From Aphrophora alni (taxonomy: Eukaryota; Arthropoda; Insecta; Hemiptera; Aphrophoridae), in assembly GCA_963513935.1 (NCBI GenBank), contig OY740766.1, forward strand, positions 6,479,000-6,542,999: a stretch of 64,000 nt of DNA, written 5' to 3'. Positions 49,386-60,675 of this stretch are shown here, in pieces (positions within the stretch are counted from its first letter, which is position 1; every line of letters starts with the position of its first letter). Both the position numbers and the translations under genes were made by a program. The notes below the pieces were generated by a model. It was not told where the DNA came from. It saw nothing but the letters and a program-made list of their open reading frames with translations, and ran no database searches.

Positions 49386-49670
49386 TCGTCAAGCGATTTA
49401 TTTCGTATGGAATCCGAGCTATATCTGCAATATTTTTTTGAAATGTTCATTGCGATTCTGATTCTTCTCATGTTTAGCAACTGTATATGGACATATTCCA
49501 TTAAACCTACAATTCTGACTGAAACACCATTGGGTACACATTCCCATTGGCAGACACATTATTCAGTTCTGCCTCCCCGGATTCCATTCTCTGTTTCACC
49601 CTTTGTTTTAGACTCAACTATAAACCACTCCAGCCCATGCATTCCACCTCAAATCATTCCTCCCATTCAG
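49386..49670 (+). CDS. Candidate alternative WNK exon (95 codons, partly hydrophobic)
   Basis: An acceptor TCTCTTACAG ends at 49385 and a donor GTATTA starts at 49671. The stretch is open and phase 0-0, so it can be included or skipped between 48550 and 50369. It begins SSSDLFRMESELYLQY, then has a hydrophobic run (FIAILILLMF) and a Pro/Ser end (IPPQIIPPIQ) that resembles the usual lead-in to the RFxV motif. The hydrophobic part coincides with a pyrimidine-rich tract and a second good acceptor (ends 49477). That acceptor would give a frame with an early TAA, a possible poison exon. It may therefore be intron that is open by chance. Transcript data would settle it. Confidence 0.35.
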
Positions 49671-50368
49671 GTATTAACACTGTAAATAGTTTTGGAAAGG
49701 AATGTTGCATTTTCGTTTGGTCAGGGATAAGTTTCGTAGTGCAATATTTTGTGCCCATAATTGCTCTAATCCTGCCATCTAATGGCCTACTTCAAGCAAT
49801 TTCAAGAACAGCAAGCTGTATTGCATGTTTCAACTTCTTCCACACTAGAACACTGAACCTGAACACCATAAAACTAGAAATATACAACCCACAAATTGAT
49901 CCTCACATTATCGTATACGATGGGACTTGTTAGATATTAATTCAATGATATTTTTCTGGAGTGACCTGGATGGTTCTGTGTATTCTTCCGTAGTCGATTG
50001 AAGGCGAAATCTTCGACTTATTGTTTATATTTTTCATAAGCAGCACAAAAGTACCATACTAAAATATTTTATTTTGCAAATTATGATTTCTTTGTAAATT
50101 GTGTGAATATAAATAAATATTGCTAAAACTTCAAAAATAGCTAACGGAATTTATAAAAAATATATCAATACAGATTTCATTTTAGGTAATTATGAAATTG
50201 CATTGTACCAAAATATGGTTCTGGCTTCTACAATTAAAATTAATAATTTAATAATATGTGTTCATTGGTTTTAAGTATCAGATCACCAGTGGTCAATGGG
50301 TGCATGATTACCAGTTTAATTATAGATCGCTTAGATGAAATTTTTTCTTTCTTTTGATTTTATTACAG

Positions 50369-50425
50369 ATGCGAAAAATATCCCGTTTTCTTGTTAGCCC
50401 AGTGGTGGTGGACTCAGCTACGAAG
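50369..50425 (+). CDS. WNK: WNK exon with RFLV docking motif
   Basis: The acceptor TTATTACAG ends at 50368 and the donor GTGAGA starts at 50426, phase 0-0, 19 codons. The exon encodes MRKISRFLVSPVVVDSATK. R-F-L-V fits the RFxV consensus bound by the CCT domain of SPAK/OSR1 (Fray). Vertebrate WNK1 has an R-F-I-V-S-P-V motif at the equivalent place. The exon is short and symmetrical, so skipping it would remove this docking site without a frameshift. Confidence 0.93.
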
Positions 50426-50539
50426 GTGAGAATTATTACACAATATGGTTTTTATTAAAATGCTAACAGGACTGCATTGATTTTATTTTAATTAAATCTA
50501 GTTGTTTTTTTATTTTACTGAATTTGGTTATGTATGTAG

Positions 50540-50633
50540 GTGATAGCAGCAGGAGAAGATCCCGGAGAGAACGTTTTAGCACCACAGTTACAAGACTCAA
50601 ATATTCCGACTACATCAACACCAGATAATGAAG
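50540..50633 (+). CDS. WNK: WNK exon: disordered acidic linker
   Basis: The acceptor ATGTAG ends at 50539 and the donor GTATTA starts at 50634. The 94-base exon starts at phase 0 (VIAAGEDPGENVLAPQ) and ends at phase 1. Its lone G joins GA at 51879 to form Gly. It is separated from the RFLV exon by an intron of only 114 bases. Support is splice phase and coding composition. Confidence 0.85.
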
Positions 50634-51878
50634 GTATTATAGCCTTATACATTAATTTAACTGATAATGAAATATAATATATATCAATATTAGCGGACTA
50701 TACATTGTGATACATCACTAAAAAAATATATTTTTAACCACGATCCCAGGATGCTAAAACAAAATGTAATAATTGCTCAATAACTGAAAATATTTTTTAA
50801 AACTTTTTTTACAATGGTTGCACGTGCACATTGTATTGCATTGTTTTTTGTTACAAAAATGCAGGGTGGTTTTTAAAATGATCTTGACTTATCAATTAGA
50901 TCCCTTTCATTCATCTTTCGTATTTGACTTCTCTTAACCATCTCTTGTTCTTTTCCGACTCTGATTCTATTAGAGTATTCCAGGAGCTAGGGGGTCTTTA
51001 TTACAATAAGGAAAAACAAAAAACCTGTTTTACATATTTTTTATATGAGTGCAAACTTTTAATAACTCAAAAATTATATTTACACTGAGACGCACGTTAA
51101 TGTTAATGAAAATTGGACAAAAACTACTCTCTATGATTTTAAAAATTAATGTTCCTGACTAATATACGTAGTGTAAAGTTGTGTAATAAGTAAAAATATC
51201 GATGGTGAGTTTTTTCCGGATATAAAATGGATTTACAACATTATATTACAAACTATATAGAAAATCCATTCTGTGTTAATATAAATCTTATTACAGTAGA
51301 TAATTGGATAATTCGAAGCTGAAGGGACCAATGGAAAAATTGAAATTATAAAAGTTACAATTTTTTTTCAAGTTTTAGGTTTTCATAATGCTTGAAATAA
51401 TAATAAAAGTGTATATGTTTATTATATAAGATTTATTTTCACAAATGAAAAGTTAATGAAGCCATTTTGTTATACACAAGTTTATACAGATATATCTATA
51501 CACTAAATTAAAATTTGACAAGGTGGTTTGCCCTTCAATGTACCCTTGAAACTCATGGAATTGCCTTAGTTACCACAAATGACTGTGACGAGCAGAGGGG
51601 TAATACTATAACAATAGACCTAGACTGAGCAGAGCATTGATCGCAGACTACCTAGAGAATTCTCGGAAGGCAATAGCGCGTCTGAAATTAGATAATGTGT
51701 ACAAAAAATAGCGGCTAGGCTTTCATCACCGGAAAGTGTCCTATTCAGTGTACAGTATAATTCTCGGAAGGCGATCCCTTTATAGTACAAGATTTTATTT
51801 TTAGCATTGATACTAAAACTTAATAATTAATTATAATTTCTGTAGAAGATATTAAATGCAATTGTGTTTTGTCTTCAG
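50634..51878 (+). other. WNK intron, 1.2 kb
   Basis: Contains a family E repeat (50898-51005), with TCTCTTGTTCTTTTCCGACT and GGAGCTAGGGGGTC. It is the uninterrupted relative used to infer the MITE insertion at 35.3 kb. Nothing else recognised. Confidence 0.65.
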
Positions 51879-52032
51879 GAACTACTGAGGAAGGAACAAA
51901 ATCAGAAATAAGTTCTGGATGTGCATCATTAAGTACACCACCTGTACTTCATCATACACCCGAATCTACTATAATGCCTCCTCCTGATGAGTCTCATCCT
52001 AAGTTATCGCATCAGAACTCACTTGATAATAG
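51879..52032 (+). CDS. WNK: WNK exon: Ser/Thr/Pro/His-rich region
   Basis: The acceptor TTGTCTTCAG ends at 51878 and the donor GTATTG starts at 52033. It enters at phase 1 and leaves at phase 2 (AG). It encodes TTEEGTKSEISSGCAS, a Pro/His stretch and then KLSHQNSLDNR. The H-Q-N-S-L segment looks like a basophilic or proline-independent phosphorylation context, but no kinase can be assigned. It is completed by T at 54119 to give Ser. Confidence 0.88.
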
Positions 52033-54118
52033 GTATTGTTTGCATTGTATGTATTTGGGTTATTTTGGATTGGATATGGATTTGTACTCTAAGTAACTTT
52101 TAATTTGTCAGCAAATCTTATTTGTTTTATTGTTACGACTACAGTGCTGTTTCATCGAAAATAATTACCCTCGTCAGGCAAAGTACACAACACCTTATTA
52201 ACGAAAACATTACTTTTATCAATATTGTTGAAATCTTAACATTACTCCATAATGTAACAAAAATTAAGTCATGAAATAGCTTAAAAGTCTAGCAGATCTT
52301 ATACACAATACAAAATATTCTGATAGTTTATTTACTAAATGAAAAATTAAATTTTGTATCCAACTCTATTTATAATATAGAGGCTAAGAATAATGATAAC
52401 AACTAGGTGAAGGACTTTGATCACAGTGATCAGTCTCTATATAAGGCCATGTTGGAGAAAGAGAATCGGATTGTTGGCACAGTTTGACTAGAGATAGTTG
52501 TTTTGAATAGCACTGTTCATAGTCATGGCAGTGGCTATGTATGAGTCGGATAATTTTACCAGAATAGATATTCATTCCAGTATAGACTTCGGCATCTTTG
52601 AAGAAAAGTAGTCAGAGTCGTGTTTTTGTGTACTTGCAATGAGTACAGAAACTCTCATGTAAAATGTGTTGTTAAAGTGTTGTCACTTTGGGACAAAAGA
52701 TTAGATCAGTACTCTACCTAAGTTGTGTGGTGGTTAGCCGCTTGAATAATTATTCCCCATCTGCTTTTAATTGAGGAATAAGATGATGATGTTCACTATA
52801 AAGGGCATGCAAATTATTAATTTCATGAATATCTAATTATTTTTCTTAATATTGAAACTAACGCTCTCTTAGACAATTTATAAATTCTTACTTCACACTT
52901 CAACGTCATGATCACAACTGACGAGACAGGGAGCTTGTAATCTGTCTGGTTCCACCATGATACCACTTAGTGGTGATTATTTAGTTGCCGGTAATCTGAA
53001 TCTGACAACTTGCCCATAGTGTAACACAGCTACATTTTTCTACTGATGTGGAATAATAAAATATAAAGAAAATGTGGCCACATAGTGTTTCTAATGTTTA
53101 ATAACGAAGAGTTCTACTTAAATTTCAATATGTAATTGTGTTTGATTCACTCCATAAGACGAAACCTACAGTATGCGACAAAACAGTGCTATAGCAATAA
53201 CAATACAATTAATAGAATTTGTTTGTTTTAGTATTTATAGTCTTACTAAACAATTCAAAGGCTTTATTCTATTTATGCTTATTTTAGTCTAACCTAACCT
53301 AACTTGTGATATTAAATACACTCTTTGATAGTTATATTTTCTAAAACATTAAAATAATTTTAAATATTTAAAAAAGAAATAGTTGTTAAGAAGTTGTTTT
53401 ACACCCCAGTTATCCAGTCTAACCGACTGTAACGGTCTGTTCGGTTATATCTATAAGCCGAGCCAGATCCCTTAAAACCTGAATAATCTGGAATACTAGT
53501 AAAAATACTGTTTCAACAATTAATGCAGCCAAAAACACGAAAAACAGAACAAATATTGTGATTAACGATTGACCTAAACATCTGCAGGTCGAACTGAACT
53601 AAACTTATTCAGTTTCTATTTTTTATTTAATCATTACATTTCTGTAAAATAATATTATCTATTTATGTTGTAATTATTAAAATTTAAATAAATCTTTACT
53701 TAAAGTTGTGATATTTGTGTAATCAGGGATACATTAATCAGGAGTACACTTCTATATAAATTTTTAGCAACTGTTTCATATTATTTTTAAGACATCAGAA
53801 GTTTTGGTTTTTTTTTATGAGGCGAAAAATAAAATAGAGACTCCTAGCTCTTGAATACTCTATTAATGTCAAGATAGGTTGGGAAGTAGCCTGAGGGATC
53901 TAACCCAGGACTAGATGAAGAAAGTTGTTAGGGTGTATTTCAGGATTGACACACTTATAAGTGCAGCAGTTTTCTATGTATCCTCGTTGGTTAAGTTAAC
54001 ATTGCTAACAGTTTGATGTTTTAGGTGATTTTTGGTTTGGTAAGATAATGTTGTTTATAGCATGGTTAAGATATTGACTATATTGACTGTTGTCAAAAAT
54101 GAATGTTTCTGTTTCTAG
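52033..54118 (+). other. WNK intron, 2.1 kb
   Basis: Contains a family E copy on the - strand (53826-53915) and a degenerate hammerhead-like core on the - strand (52141-52177: CUGACGA, weak hairpin, GAAA, ACAG-CA-CUGU). About 53,400-53,770 has pogo-like end motifs that I could not confirm. Confidence 0.55.
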
Positions 54119-54332
54119 TCAAGCTGATTTAATATCTAATGCAAGTGGACCACAGACAATAGCAGATCTGCAACAGAAACTTGCCCAGTTAACATCTCAA
54201 CCATCTGAAATCTCAATTGGTGGAACACCGCCATCTCATCCAGCCACGCCACATACACAAACAAGTTACGACACATATATGCAGACTCTGCAACAGAAAT
54301 TAGCTTCCATTTCAATGACTGGCCAACAATTG
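54119..54332 (+). CDS. WNK: WNK exon with paired LQQKLA motifs
   Basis: The acceptor TGTTTCTAG ends at 54118 and the donor GTAATC starts at 54333. The 214-base exon completes a Ser codon and ends in phase 0. It contains TIADLQQKLAQLTSQP and, about 45 residues later, MQTLQQKLASISM, separated by a Pro/Thr/His linker. Vertebrate WNK1 has a related short helix (L-E-E-K-L-R-S-L) in the same relative region. Two copies in one exon suggest paired short amphipathic helices used for protein contacts. That role is inference. Confidence 0.92.
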
Positions 54333-54689
54333 GTAATCTAATAATATAGCTTAGCTTATAATAATAAGACATAGTTTATTAAAATTTTGAGTTTTAATTT
54401 GTTACACTAGAGAGAATATTTTGGTGGATCCGTTTTCAGTCTTCTTGATTAGAAAGTATTTTTTACAAAATGTTTTGTATCTCCATCTGCGTAAGTTTCT
54501 CGGAAACAATTAATTTATACAGATTTTTTTATTATTTGTATTATTCCTAATTATTTATGTGTATTTATAATCAATGTAAATCAAATTTGGAGTACCTGTC
54601 ATAAAGAAACCACATAAATGAAATTTAATCACAATTTGCTTCAGCGATTTTAATCAAATTTTGCTCAAATGTACCTTCTTGAATCATAA

Positions 54690-55607
54690 ACAAAATGTAT
54701 TGCTGAGAGATATATGGAGCAGTTGCCTAAGTCAAGTCTAGCTTACTGCAGTTCAGACTTCGGACAGTAAACATATACAAATTCAAGCCTACAGGCTTGC
54801 AGACCATGGTTTACGTGCTAACTTCGCTAACGAAATGTTGTTACATGACTATGATGGTTTTCTGGATAGTGTCGTCTTCAGTGATGAATCGACCTTTCAC
54901 CTTAGTGGACATGTGAACACTCATAATGTGTGGATTTGGGGCTCAGAAAAACCTCACGCGATTGTACAAGTGCAACGCAACTCCCCTAAATTGAATGTTT
55001 TTTGTGCTATATTCCGGCAGAAAGTTTATGGGCCTTTCTTTTTTGGCGAAGCAACTGTAACTGGTACTTCTTATCTTGATACTCTACAGTTATGGCTCGT
55101 CCCTCAGTTTAAAGATGATGAACAAGAGAACTTCATTTTCCAGCAAGATGGTGCGCTGCTTCACTGGCACAACGAAGTACGCGATTGGTTGAACGTTACT
55201 GTACCCGACCGCTGGATTGGCCGCAAAAGGCCCAATGACAGAGTTTGTTTCACATGGCCTCCACGGTCACCCGATCTGATGCCTTGCGATTTCTACCTTT
55301 GGGGGTTCATAAAGGATCGTGTGTATGTGCCTCCACTACCAACTGACCTTCCCGAATTAAGAAACAGGATTGAAGCAGCTGTTACAACAATTACTCAAGA
55401 AACATTAATCAAAGTTTGGAAAGAACTCTCGCATATCGTCTTGACGTGTGCCGTGTGACGAATGGTGCTCACATTGAACACTAGTAGGCTTTTCTGTAAA
55501 ACTCTTTGAGTTACTTTTTCATTTGATGTGTCATTTATAGCGGTAAGTTTAATGTAATAAAAGTTATAAAGCGTTAAAACCCCGCTATTTATTTTGAAAC
55601 ACCTGGT
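54690..55607 (+). mobile_element. 5'-truncated Tc1/mariner-superfamily element (DD41D)
   Basis: The right end reads TTTTGAAACACCTGGTA, a form common at the ends of insect Tc1/mariner elements, and ends at a TA. No matching left end was found and the N-terminal DNA-binding part of the transposase is missing or scrambled, so the element is 5'-truncated. It lies in the intron between WNK exons 54119-54332 and 57123-57330, in the same orientation as the gene. Confidence 0.75.
54835..55458 (+). pseudogene. Tc1/mariner-like transposase, catalytic domain, frameshifted near its end
   Basis: The 207-residue frame has F-S-D-E-S-T-F-H-L-S-G (first Asp, residue 17), N-F-I-F-Q-Q-D-G-A (second Asp) and S-P-D-L-M-P-C-D-F-Y-L-W-G (third Asp). 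I count 41 residues between the second and third Asp, so the triad is DD41D, a spacing reported for rosa/Visitor-type elements. The frame is open upstream of the Met, back to about 54,740 (IQAYRLADHGLRANFANEM), so the listed start is not the original one. Near the end, an extra TC (CTCTCG) shifts the frame. The shifted frame continues YRLDVCRVTNGAHIEH to a stop, the expected C-terminus. All three Asp are intact, but truncation and frameshift make it non-functional. Confidence 0.85.
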
Positions 55608-56299
55608 ATAAAGATATTAAATGACAAAACACAACAGATTTATTGGCTACCATTTCCCCAAAAACCCAGTTCATGAGTTATTGATAAAAACCTCTAAAAA
55701 AGGGGAATCAATGTGATGCAATTGAAGATTGGACTTGGGAACTCCAAATTGGAAAACCTATTACTGGTATTATGTATTTTCTTGTGCTACACTATTCCTG
55801 GATCCTCAATAGACTAACAAAAGTTAAGCCATATTTTACCAATTTATAAGGCTCCACTGATTTTATTGACATTGTGAAGATAAATTACCAAACCAGTTCG
55901 CTAAAATCAAAGTAATTGGTAAAAACGAACCTTGACTGCTATAATTTAAAACTCAATTTTAATCACTTACTAGGAAAGCCTAGGACTAAATTAATTGTAC
56001 GAGCAAAATAAGTGGACATTAATATTAATGTTAGGCTCACTATGACCAATATTAATCAAATAAATGGAGGTGGTTTTATAAAGAACATGGCAGCATTCTG
56101 TTCTGTCAAGAATTAAACAAAATTTATTTAATGAATGACTCTAAAGACTGAGAATAGCAAATGTGGACTGTAGGCTATTCCAATTCACAGGGGACCTGAG
56201 TTATTAGGAGATGCTTAGTAACACAGACACATACAATCGCCACTGTTACGAGTGCTTCATATCCACTGGCATCCACTGTATAACTGCAACTTTTGTAAT

Positions 56300-56301
<2 letters not shown>

Positions 56302-56335
<34 letters not shown>
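56302..56335 (+). repeat. Poly(T) tract, 34 bases
   Basis: An uninterrupted T run. On the - strand it would be an A tail, but the preceding - strand sequence is not a recognised SINE or gene. Confidence 0.9.
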
Positions 56336-56341
<6 letters not shown>

Positions 56342-57122
56342 GAGCTTAACAAAATTCCAATAAACAATCTCCATAAAATTAAAAGGCGAATGATACCAAT
56401 CATGATGTGGTTGTGATATGTTTTAGATGCATCTGTTATTTAATATTCTTTTATCAGAGGGTGGTGGGGTGGTCCCTTAGAGTCTCACATTAGACTTTTC
56501 TCTTATTCCTAGTTTTTAATCATCAGTTATCTTTTGTTTATTTAAGTTAGCTTAATTGTTACACATATAACAAATATATTTCTTTTGGTCATTATGATGG
56601 TAAAGTAATATCATATTAGAAAATTGAAAGGATTCATTTCATCTTATTATTTCTTAAAGAAAATGTAGAGCCTACCAACACGCTCAGTTCTAAAGTAGAA
56701 TATCGAATGAAAACAGATTATATTTTCCTGGAAAATATCCACCCTCATGACTGAGTCACCAACTATGAAAACATGTTGGGTTGTCAGTAGTATCGTTGGT
56801 GTTCTGTGTTAAAGTTGTTAGAGTTATGTTTAGAAGTTTAACAGTATAACAGTGATGTCTTCTGCAATTCCTCATGGCAGTACAATCATAACGAACAACT
56901 TCAGAAAGAAGGACAATTTGTTAACAATTATTGCAGGCAGGCTGAGATGATTGTGAGTGCTCATGCGAGAACAAGATTCTCCTAAATAACTTGGGTACCA
57001 TGTGTTTAGGAACAGTTTATAGATTTAGTAATATAGTAACGTTCTGCTCCAGTGCACTTAACCTTATCATACAAATATTTTAGTGTTATCTTGTTTGTTT
57101 GTTAATTGAAGTCTTGCTTTAG

Positions 57123-57330
57123 GGTCCTCTGTCTCCTCAGACAACATTGCACGGAGGTAATTATCCAAACGGCCCCTTTGATCCATTACTTCCAACACCA
57201 GTAGACGGAGGGGAAGAACATGTTTTACAAGAAACTCTCATTCATATGATGTCAGAAGAAGGACAAATGGAATCAGTTCCTGCACCTTCGCTGATTATTT
57301 CAGAGAATTTACAACCTATTATTACACAAG
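57123..57330 (+). CDS. WNK: WNK exon: Pro/Gly and acidic disordered region
   Basis: The acceptor TTGCTTTAG ends at 57122 and the donor GTAAAA starts at 57331. It encodes GPLSPQTTLHGGNYPNG, an acidic middle (DGGEEHVLQETLIHMM) and an Ile/Pro-rich end, finishing with a lone G in phase 1. No domain is recognised. It is supported by phase agreement with 54332 and 58812. Confidence 0.88.
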
Positions 57331-58164
57331 GTAAAACTAAGAGGTTATGATTTTAAAATAAAAATATTATCATTTTATCTGGTTTAAATTTATTTATTGA
57401 TATTGTCAAATTTTTGTGATTGTTTCATGATTGTTCATAAAAATGCAAAATGATTATGGCTGACTACGAGTTATATTTACATAACTGTATAGCCTACTTT
57501 GATTCTATTGCATCTGTGATGAGTATGGGACTAGAAATAGACTTGATCTGAGAACTAATCATTGTCATTATCAGGTGATGAAGAGCTTTGTAAATTAATT
57601 CAGTTAGATTATATAATAACCTTCTTGATGAATTAAAACACTTAAACAATAAAAAGGACACTAATAAATAACAGTATTTATCAATAAAATGAGTGTTATG
57701 ATTTTTCTCGTTTAATTCAAAAGTATACAAATATACATTTAAAAAAAAGAAATTCTAAATATCAATCTGTAATTTTACTATTTTTTTCAAATCTGAATTT
57801 GTTATTTTATTTATATACCTATTACTTTATAACATTCGGTACGGTTTTCCTTTTAAATAATAAACGTGTTGAAAAAACCTTGTTATTATTTGTGGATGTT
57901 TCGTTTGTTCTATTAATTAGCATTTATTATGTCATTAAATTGTCACATACAGTTGCAAATTGGCGGTCGACCGGTTCCAGATAGCAAAAAACTGATGTTG
58001 AGGATAAATCATTTCATTTGCAATCAACATCCAAATTTGAGATAACTAAACATCAGTAGCATTTCATGACGTGTTTAAACTAGTGTTTATGGATTTTGAT
58101 TAAAGAATAATCAGAGGTTGTTAATTTGACCTAATTATGAAAGGAAAGTTAAATAAAATGACAG

Positions 58165-58227
<63 letters not shown>

Positions 58228-58811
58228 CAACATATTCTCACAATTTTCACTCATATTTAACAACCAGTTCCACACCTGATCATATAATAAAATAAAAACT
58301 GAATGGCATGTAAACAATCACGTTAGATACTTTCTGTTAACTGAGTATTATAAAATATTAGAGCCGTAATTTTCTTGTTTAGGCGTAACAAAAGTTATGT
58401 CCATCATTCATACAGCTACATCCCTTTGTCAATTAAGCAGTTCCAAAGACAAGTGCTTGTAATACCTTAGAATACAAAAAGTACGCAGTAGTATGAGTAT
58501 AGGTGTGTATATTTCATAAGGTCGTAGAATCGAAAAGTAGCTGTTTTATGGACTAAAGTAATTAATCCAAATTAATATTATTTATAACACAGCCTAGCCA
58601 AATAGTCACTAATCTATTATCATATTTACGAATCACTATTTTTGTATATATGTACAATCATTATTTTTGTTATTGTTTTTTATATTTATTTTTTTATTAA
58701 TGCAACATAAACATAAAGTAGTTGTAATAAAACTAATATTATGTGTAAGCCTATCTTAAGTTGTCGTTCTGACAATGCCAATTGATTTGACTTGTAATAA
58801 TATCTGTACAG
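57331..58811 (+). other. WNK intron, 1.5 kb
   Basis: Contains a (TA)n tract (58166-58222). Otherwise AT-rich with nothing recognised. Confidence 0.6.
58166..58222 (+). repeat. (TA)n microsatellite, ~57 bases
   Basis: A pure TA dinucleotide run. Likely length-variable. Confidence 0.95.
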
Positions 58812-58906
58812 GATTTCCTATTGTTGGACACGTGGATGCATCCCAAACACCAGCTTTACCCGTGGCTACAATTCCTGTTACACTACCTGCTCTGCTTAAA
58901 ACTCAT
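58812..58906 (+). CDS. WNK: WNK exon: Pro/Val/Thr-rich region
   Basis: The acceptor TCTGTACAG ends at 58811 and the donor GTAAGT starts at 58907. The 95-base exon completes a Gly codon and encodes FPIVGHVDASQTPALPV, ending LLKTH in phase 0. No domain is recognised. Confidence 0.85.
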
Positions 58907-60356
58907 GTAAGTATAACATTGATAAGTGTGTCAATATGATTTGACACAATTCAAATATTAATATTTCCATGATATATATCCACAAAGTAATTATTAATTT
59001 AACTTTTAAACAGAGCTGGATAGCAATAGAAATAAAATTAAAAAATTTAATAATATAGCATATTATTTTGTTTTCATCAGCTAAATAGAAATAGATTATT
59101 TACTATTGTTTGTGTATATTAAAACCAAATACAAATAATGGGAAATATCCGAATAAACTATGTCAATAATATGAACAATTCAATAACTTTAAAAACCAGG
59201 ACTGTCACATATGTTTCATCTTCTGAAATATATCACTCATATGAAGATTGTCAGTATGTTAAGATAAAATTTATACTTTTAGTATACATTTTTACATCAG
59301 ACAAACATTCATTAGTCCACACATGGTTACACCAGATTGTTTATATTTTTCTGCACAACGTGTATTAAATGATTAGTATAAAGTTTTATGTTATTGTATT
59401 GATAACTTCCTTATGAATGATATATTTCTGAAGATGGAAAATATACTTCGAAACATCATAGTTCACCAAGATAAATGTAGTGACAAGGCAGGTAAAAAGT
59501 AAAAATATTCAATTTTATATATTTGGTTTGGTGTATATGACTAAAGGTGAATACATTTCTCATTAAATAGTATAAATAATTAAATTTGTTTAAACAGTTG
59601 AAAACAAATTGATTTATTTACTGTTATTTTATTCAATTTATATCTTCATTTTACCAATATAAGTTTTGGAATTATATGATAAGGGGAAAACATTAACAAT
59701 TTTATAACCTACAGAAGGGTGAATTTATTTTAATTAGGTCATGTTCCATTTTGATAACTCGCAGTACTTTGCCTTATTTTGTCTTTTTCTTAGTGAGAAA
59801 AATTATGGTCAGAAACTACTCTGTAGTCTAGTCTGAACATCTGAACTCTTCTAATTATTATTATTATTATTATTTATTTTATTATTTTTTTTTAGAAACA
59901 ATACTGTTAAACACATAAATGAAAGGTATTGGTTTGAACATCTTTTACCTAATAACTAACGTGATGTTCTGTAAGATACTTGACAATAACTATGTTAACA
60001 AAGAATGAATTCAATCGTAATAAATACTCCTACAATATCATAGCTAATAACTTTACATTGATCTCAACAGATAACACGCCTTCCTCAGCTTTTTACCCTT
60101 TGACTCTGTACATTTCCTCCAATTCGTTTGTTCGTCTGTATATATATATTTACTAATTTAACTTTGCTAATTTTTCCTATATCAATGTTCGTTTGTTTAT
60201 TTAGTTTTAAAGTTATTCAGTAAATCACTGAAGAGTTTTTAATGTTATACAGTAACTTTTCCCAATATTCAATGTTAATTTATTGTATAAAATTGAACTA
60301 TTTAGCTCTTTTAAAACTTTATTTCCTGTTATAAGGTTTTTTTTGCAATATTTTAG
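58907..60356 (+). other. WNK intron, 1.45 kb
   Basis: Contains a degenerate hammerhead-like core on the + strand (59428-59461: CUGAAGA, U, weak hairpin, GAAAC). Otherwise AT-rich. Confidence 0.5.
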
Positions 60357-60452
60357 GTGACTGCAGACCTAACCTCAGTGACAGAATCTAAACAATCTCG
60401 TCTCTCCCGACCTGTACCAGCTACTGATGCTGCTCTTCTAAATTTAAAACAA
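60357..60452 (+). CDS. WNK: WNK exon: last one visible in the window
   Basis: The acceptor AATATTTTAG ends at 60356 and the donor GTAAAT starts at 60453, phase 0-0, 32 codons. It encodes VTADLTSVTESKQSRLSRPV and then ATDAALLNLKQ. The basic Ser/Arg patch could be a phosphorylation or docking segment, but it is not an RFxV motif. The gene continues downstream. The donor is followed 80 bases later by a (TA)n tract and then by retrotransposon sequence. Confidence 0.85.
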
Positions 60453-60531
60453 GTAAATGAACAATTTAAATATACAAATTATTTAATTAATTCAGAAATT
60501 GTAATAAATGTTCATCTTTCACGCTCCATAT

Positions 60532-60532
<1 letters not shown>

Positions 60533-60582
<50 letters not shown>
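60533..60582 (+). repeat. (TA)n microsatellite, ~50 bases
   Basis: A pure TA run abutting the 3' end of a - strand copy of dispersed repeat family A. Confidence 0.95.
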
Positions 60583-60584
<2 letters not shown>

Positions 60585-60675
60585 TTAGAGTTTAATAGGG
60601 CACATAGCCTATTAGTTTGGTATGGACAGGAGACACAGGCTTACCTTGGAAAGTGGTCCTAGGTATTACCTAATT
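60583..60675 (-). repeat. Dispersed repeat family A, copy ending at (TA)n
   Basis: The reverse strand reads AGGACCACTTTCCAAGGTAA, then TGTCTCCTGTCCATACC and GGCTATGTGCCCTATTAAAC, and its 3' end runs into the TA tract. It matches 6501-6604 over its full length. Confidence 0.75.

Larger units (their letters stand above)
48551..50368 (+). other. WNK intron region with foldback and candidate exon
   Basis: Holds foldback 3 (48860-49045) and the candidate alternative exon (49386-49670). About 49,700-50,340 has an open frame in one phase but no protein-like features. Confidence 0.6.
54333..57122 (+). other. WNK intron, 2.8 kb
   Basis: Contains the DD41D transposase copy (54,690-55,607) and a 34-base T tract (56302-56335), possibly the tail of a - strand retrosequence. 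About 55,620-57,100 otherwise shows nothing recognised. Confidence 0.6.
1..60452 (+). other. WNK: WNK kinase gene, non-catalytic portion (gene span within the window)
   Basis: WNK kinases respond to chloride, osmotic stress and macromolecular crowding and activate SPAK/OSR1 (Fray in flies), which control cation-chloride cotransporters. The assignment rests on two CCT-like (PF2) domains in the right order and spacing, a Q-rich region between them, an R-F-L-V docking motif after the second, and disordered downstream exons. All accepted splice junctions use AG acceptors and GT donors, and phases match at each junction. The exons total 4,531 bases, which is 1,510 codons plus one leading base. The kinase domain must lie upstream of base 1. 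No stop codon or poly(A) signal belonging to this gene is seen, so the C-terminus is downstream of 60,452. The intron after 27,067 is about 21.4 kb. Gene assignment is firm. Completeness of the exon list is less certain, because tiny exons in long introns could be missed. Confidence 0.92.

Noticed and set aside
49547..49933. 128-codon frame overlapping the candidate exon
   Set aside because: It is out of phase with WNK, has no splice support, and its composition is like random AT-rich sequence.
53413..53770. Possible pogo-like element (CAGTTATCCAGTCTAACC start)
   Set aside because: The opposite end is only weakly similar and no transposase remnant is visible.
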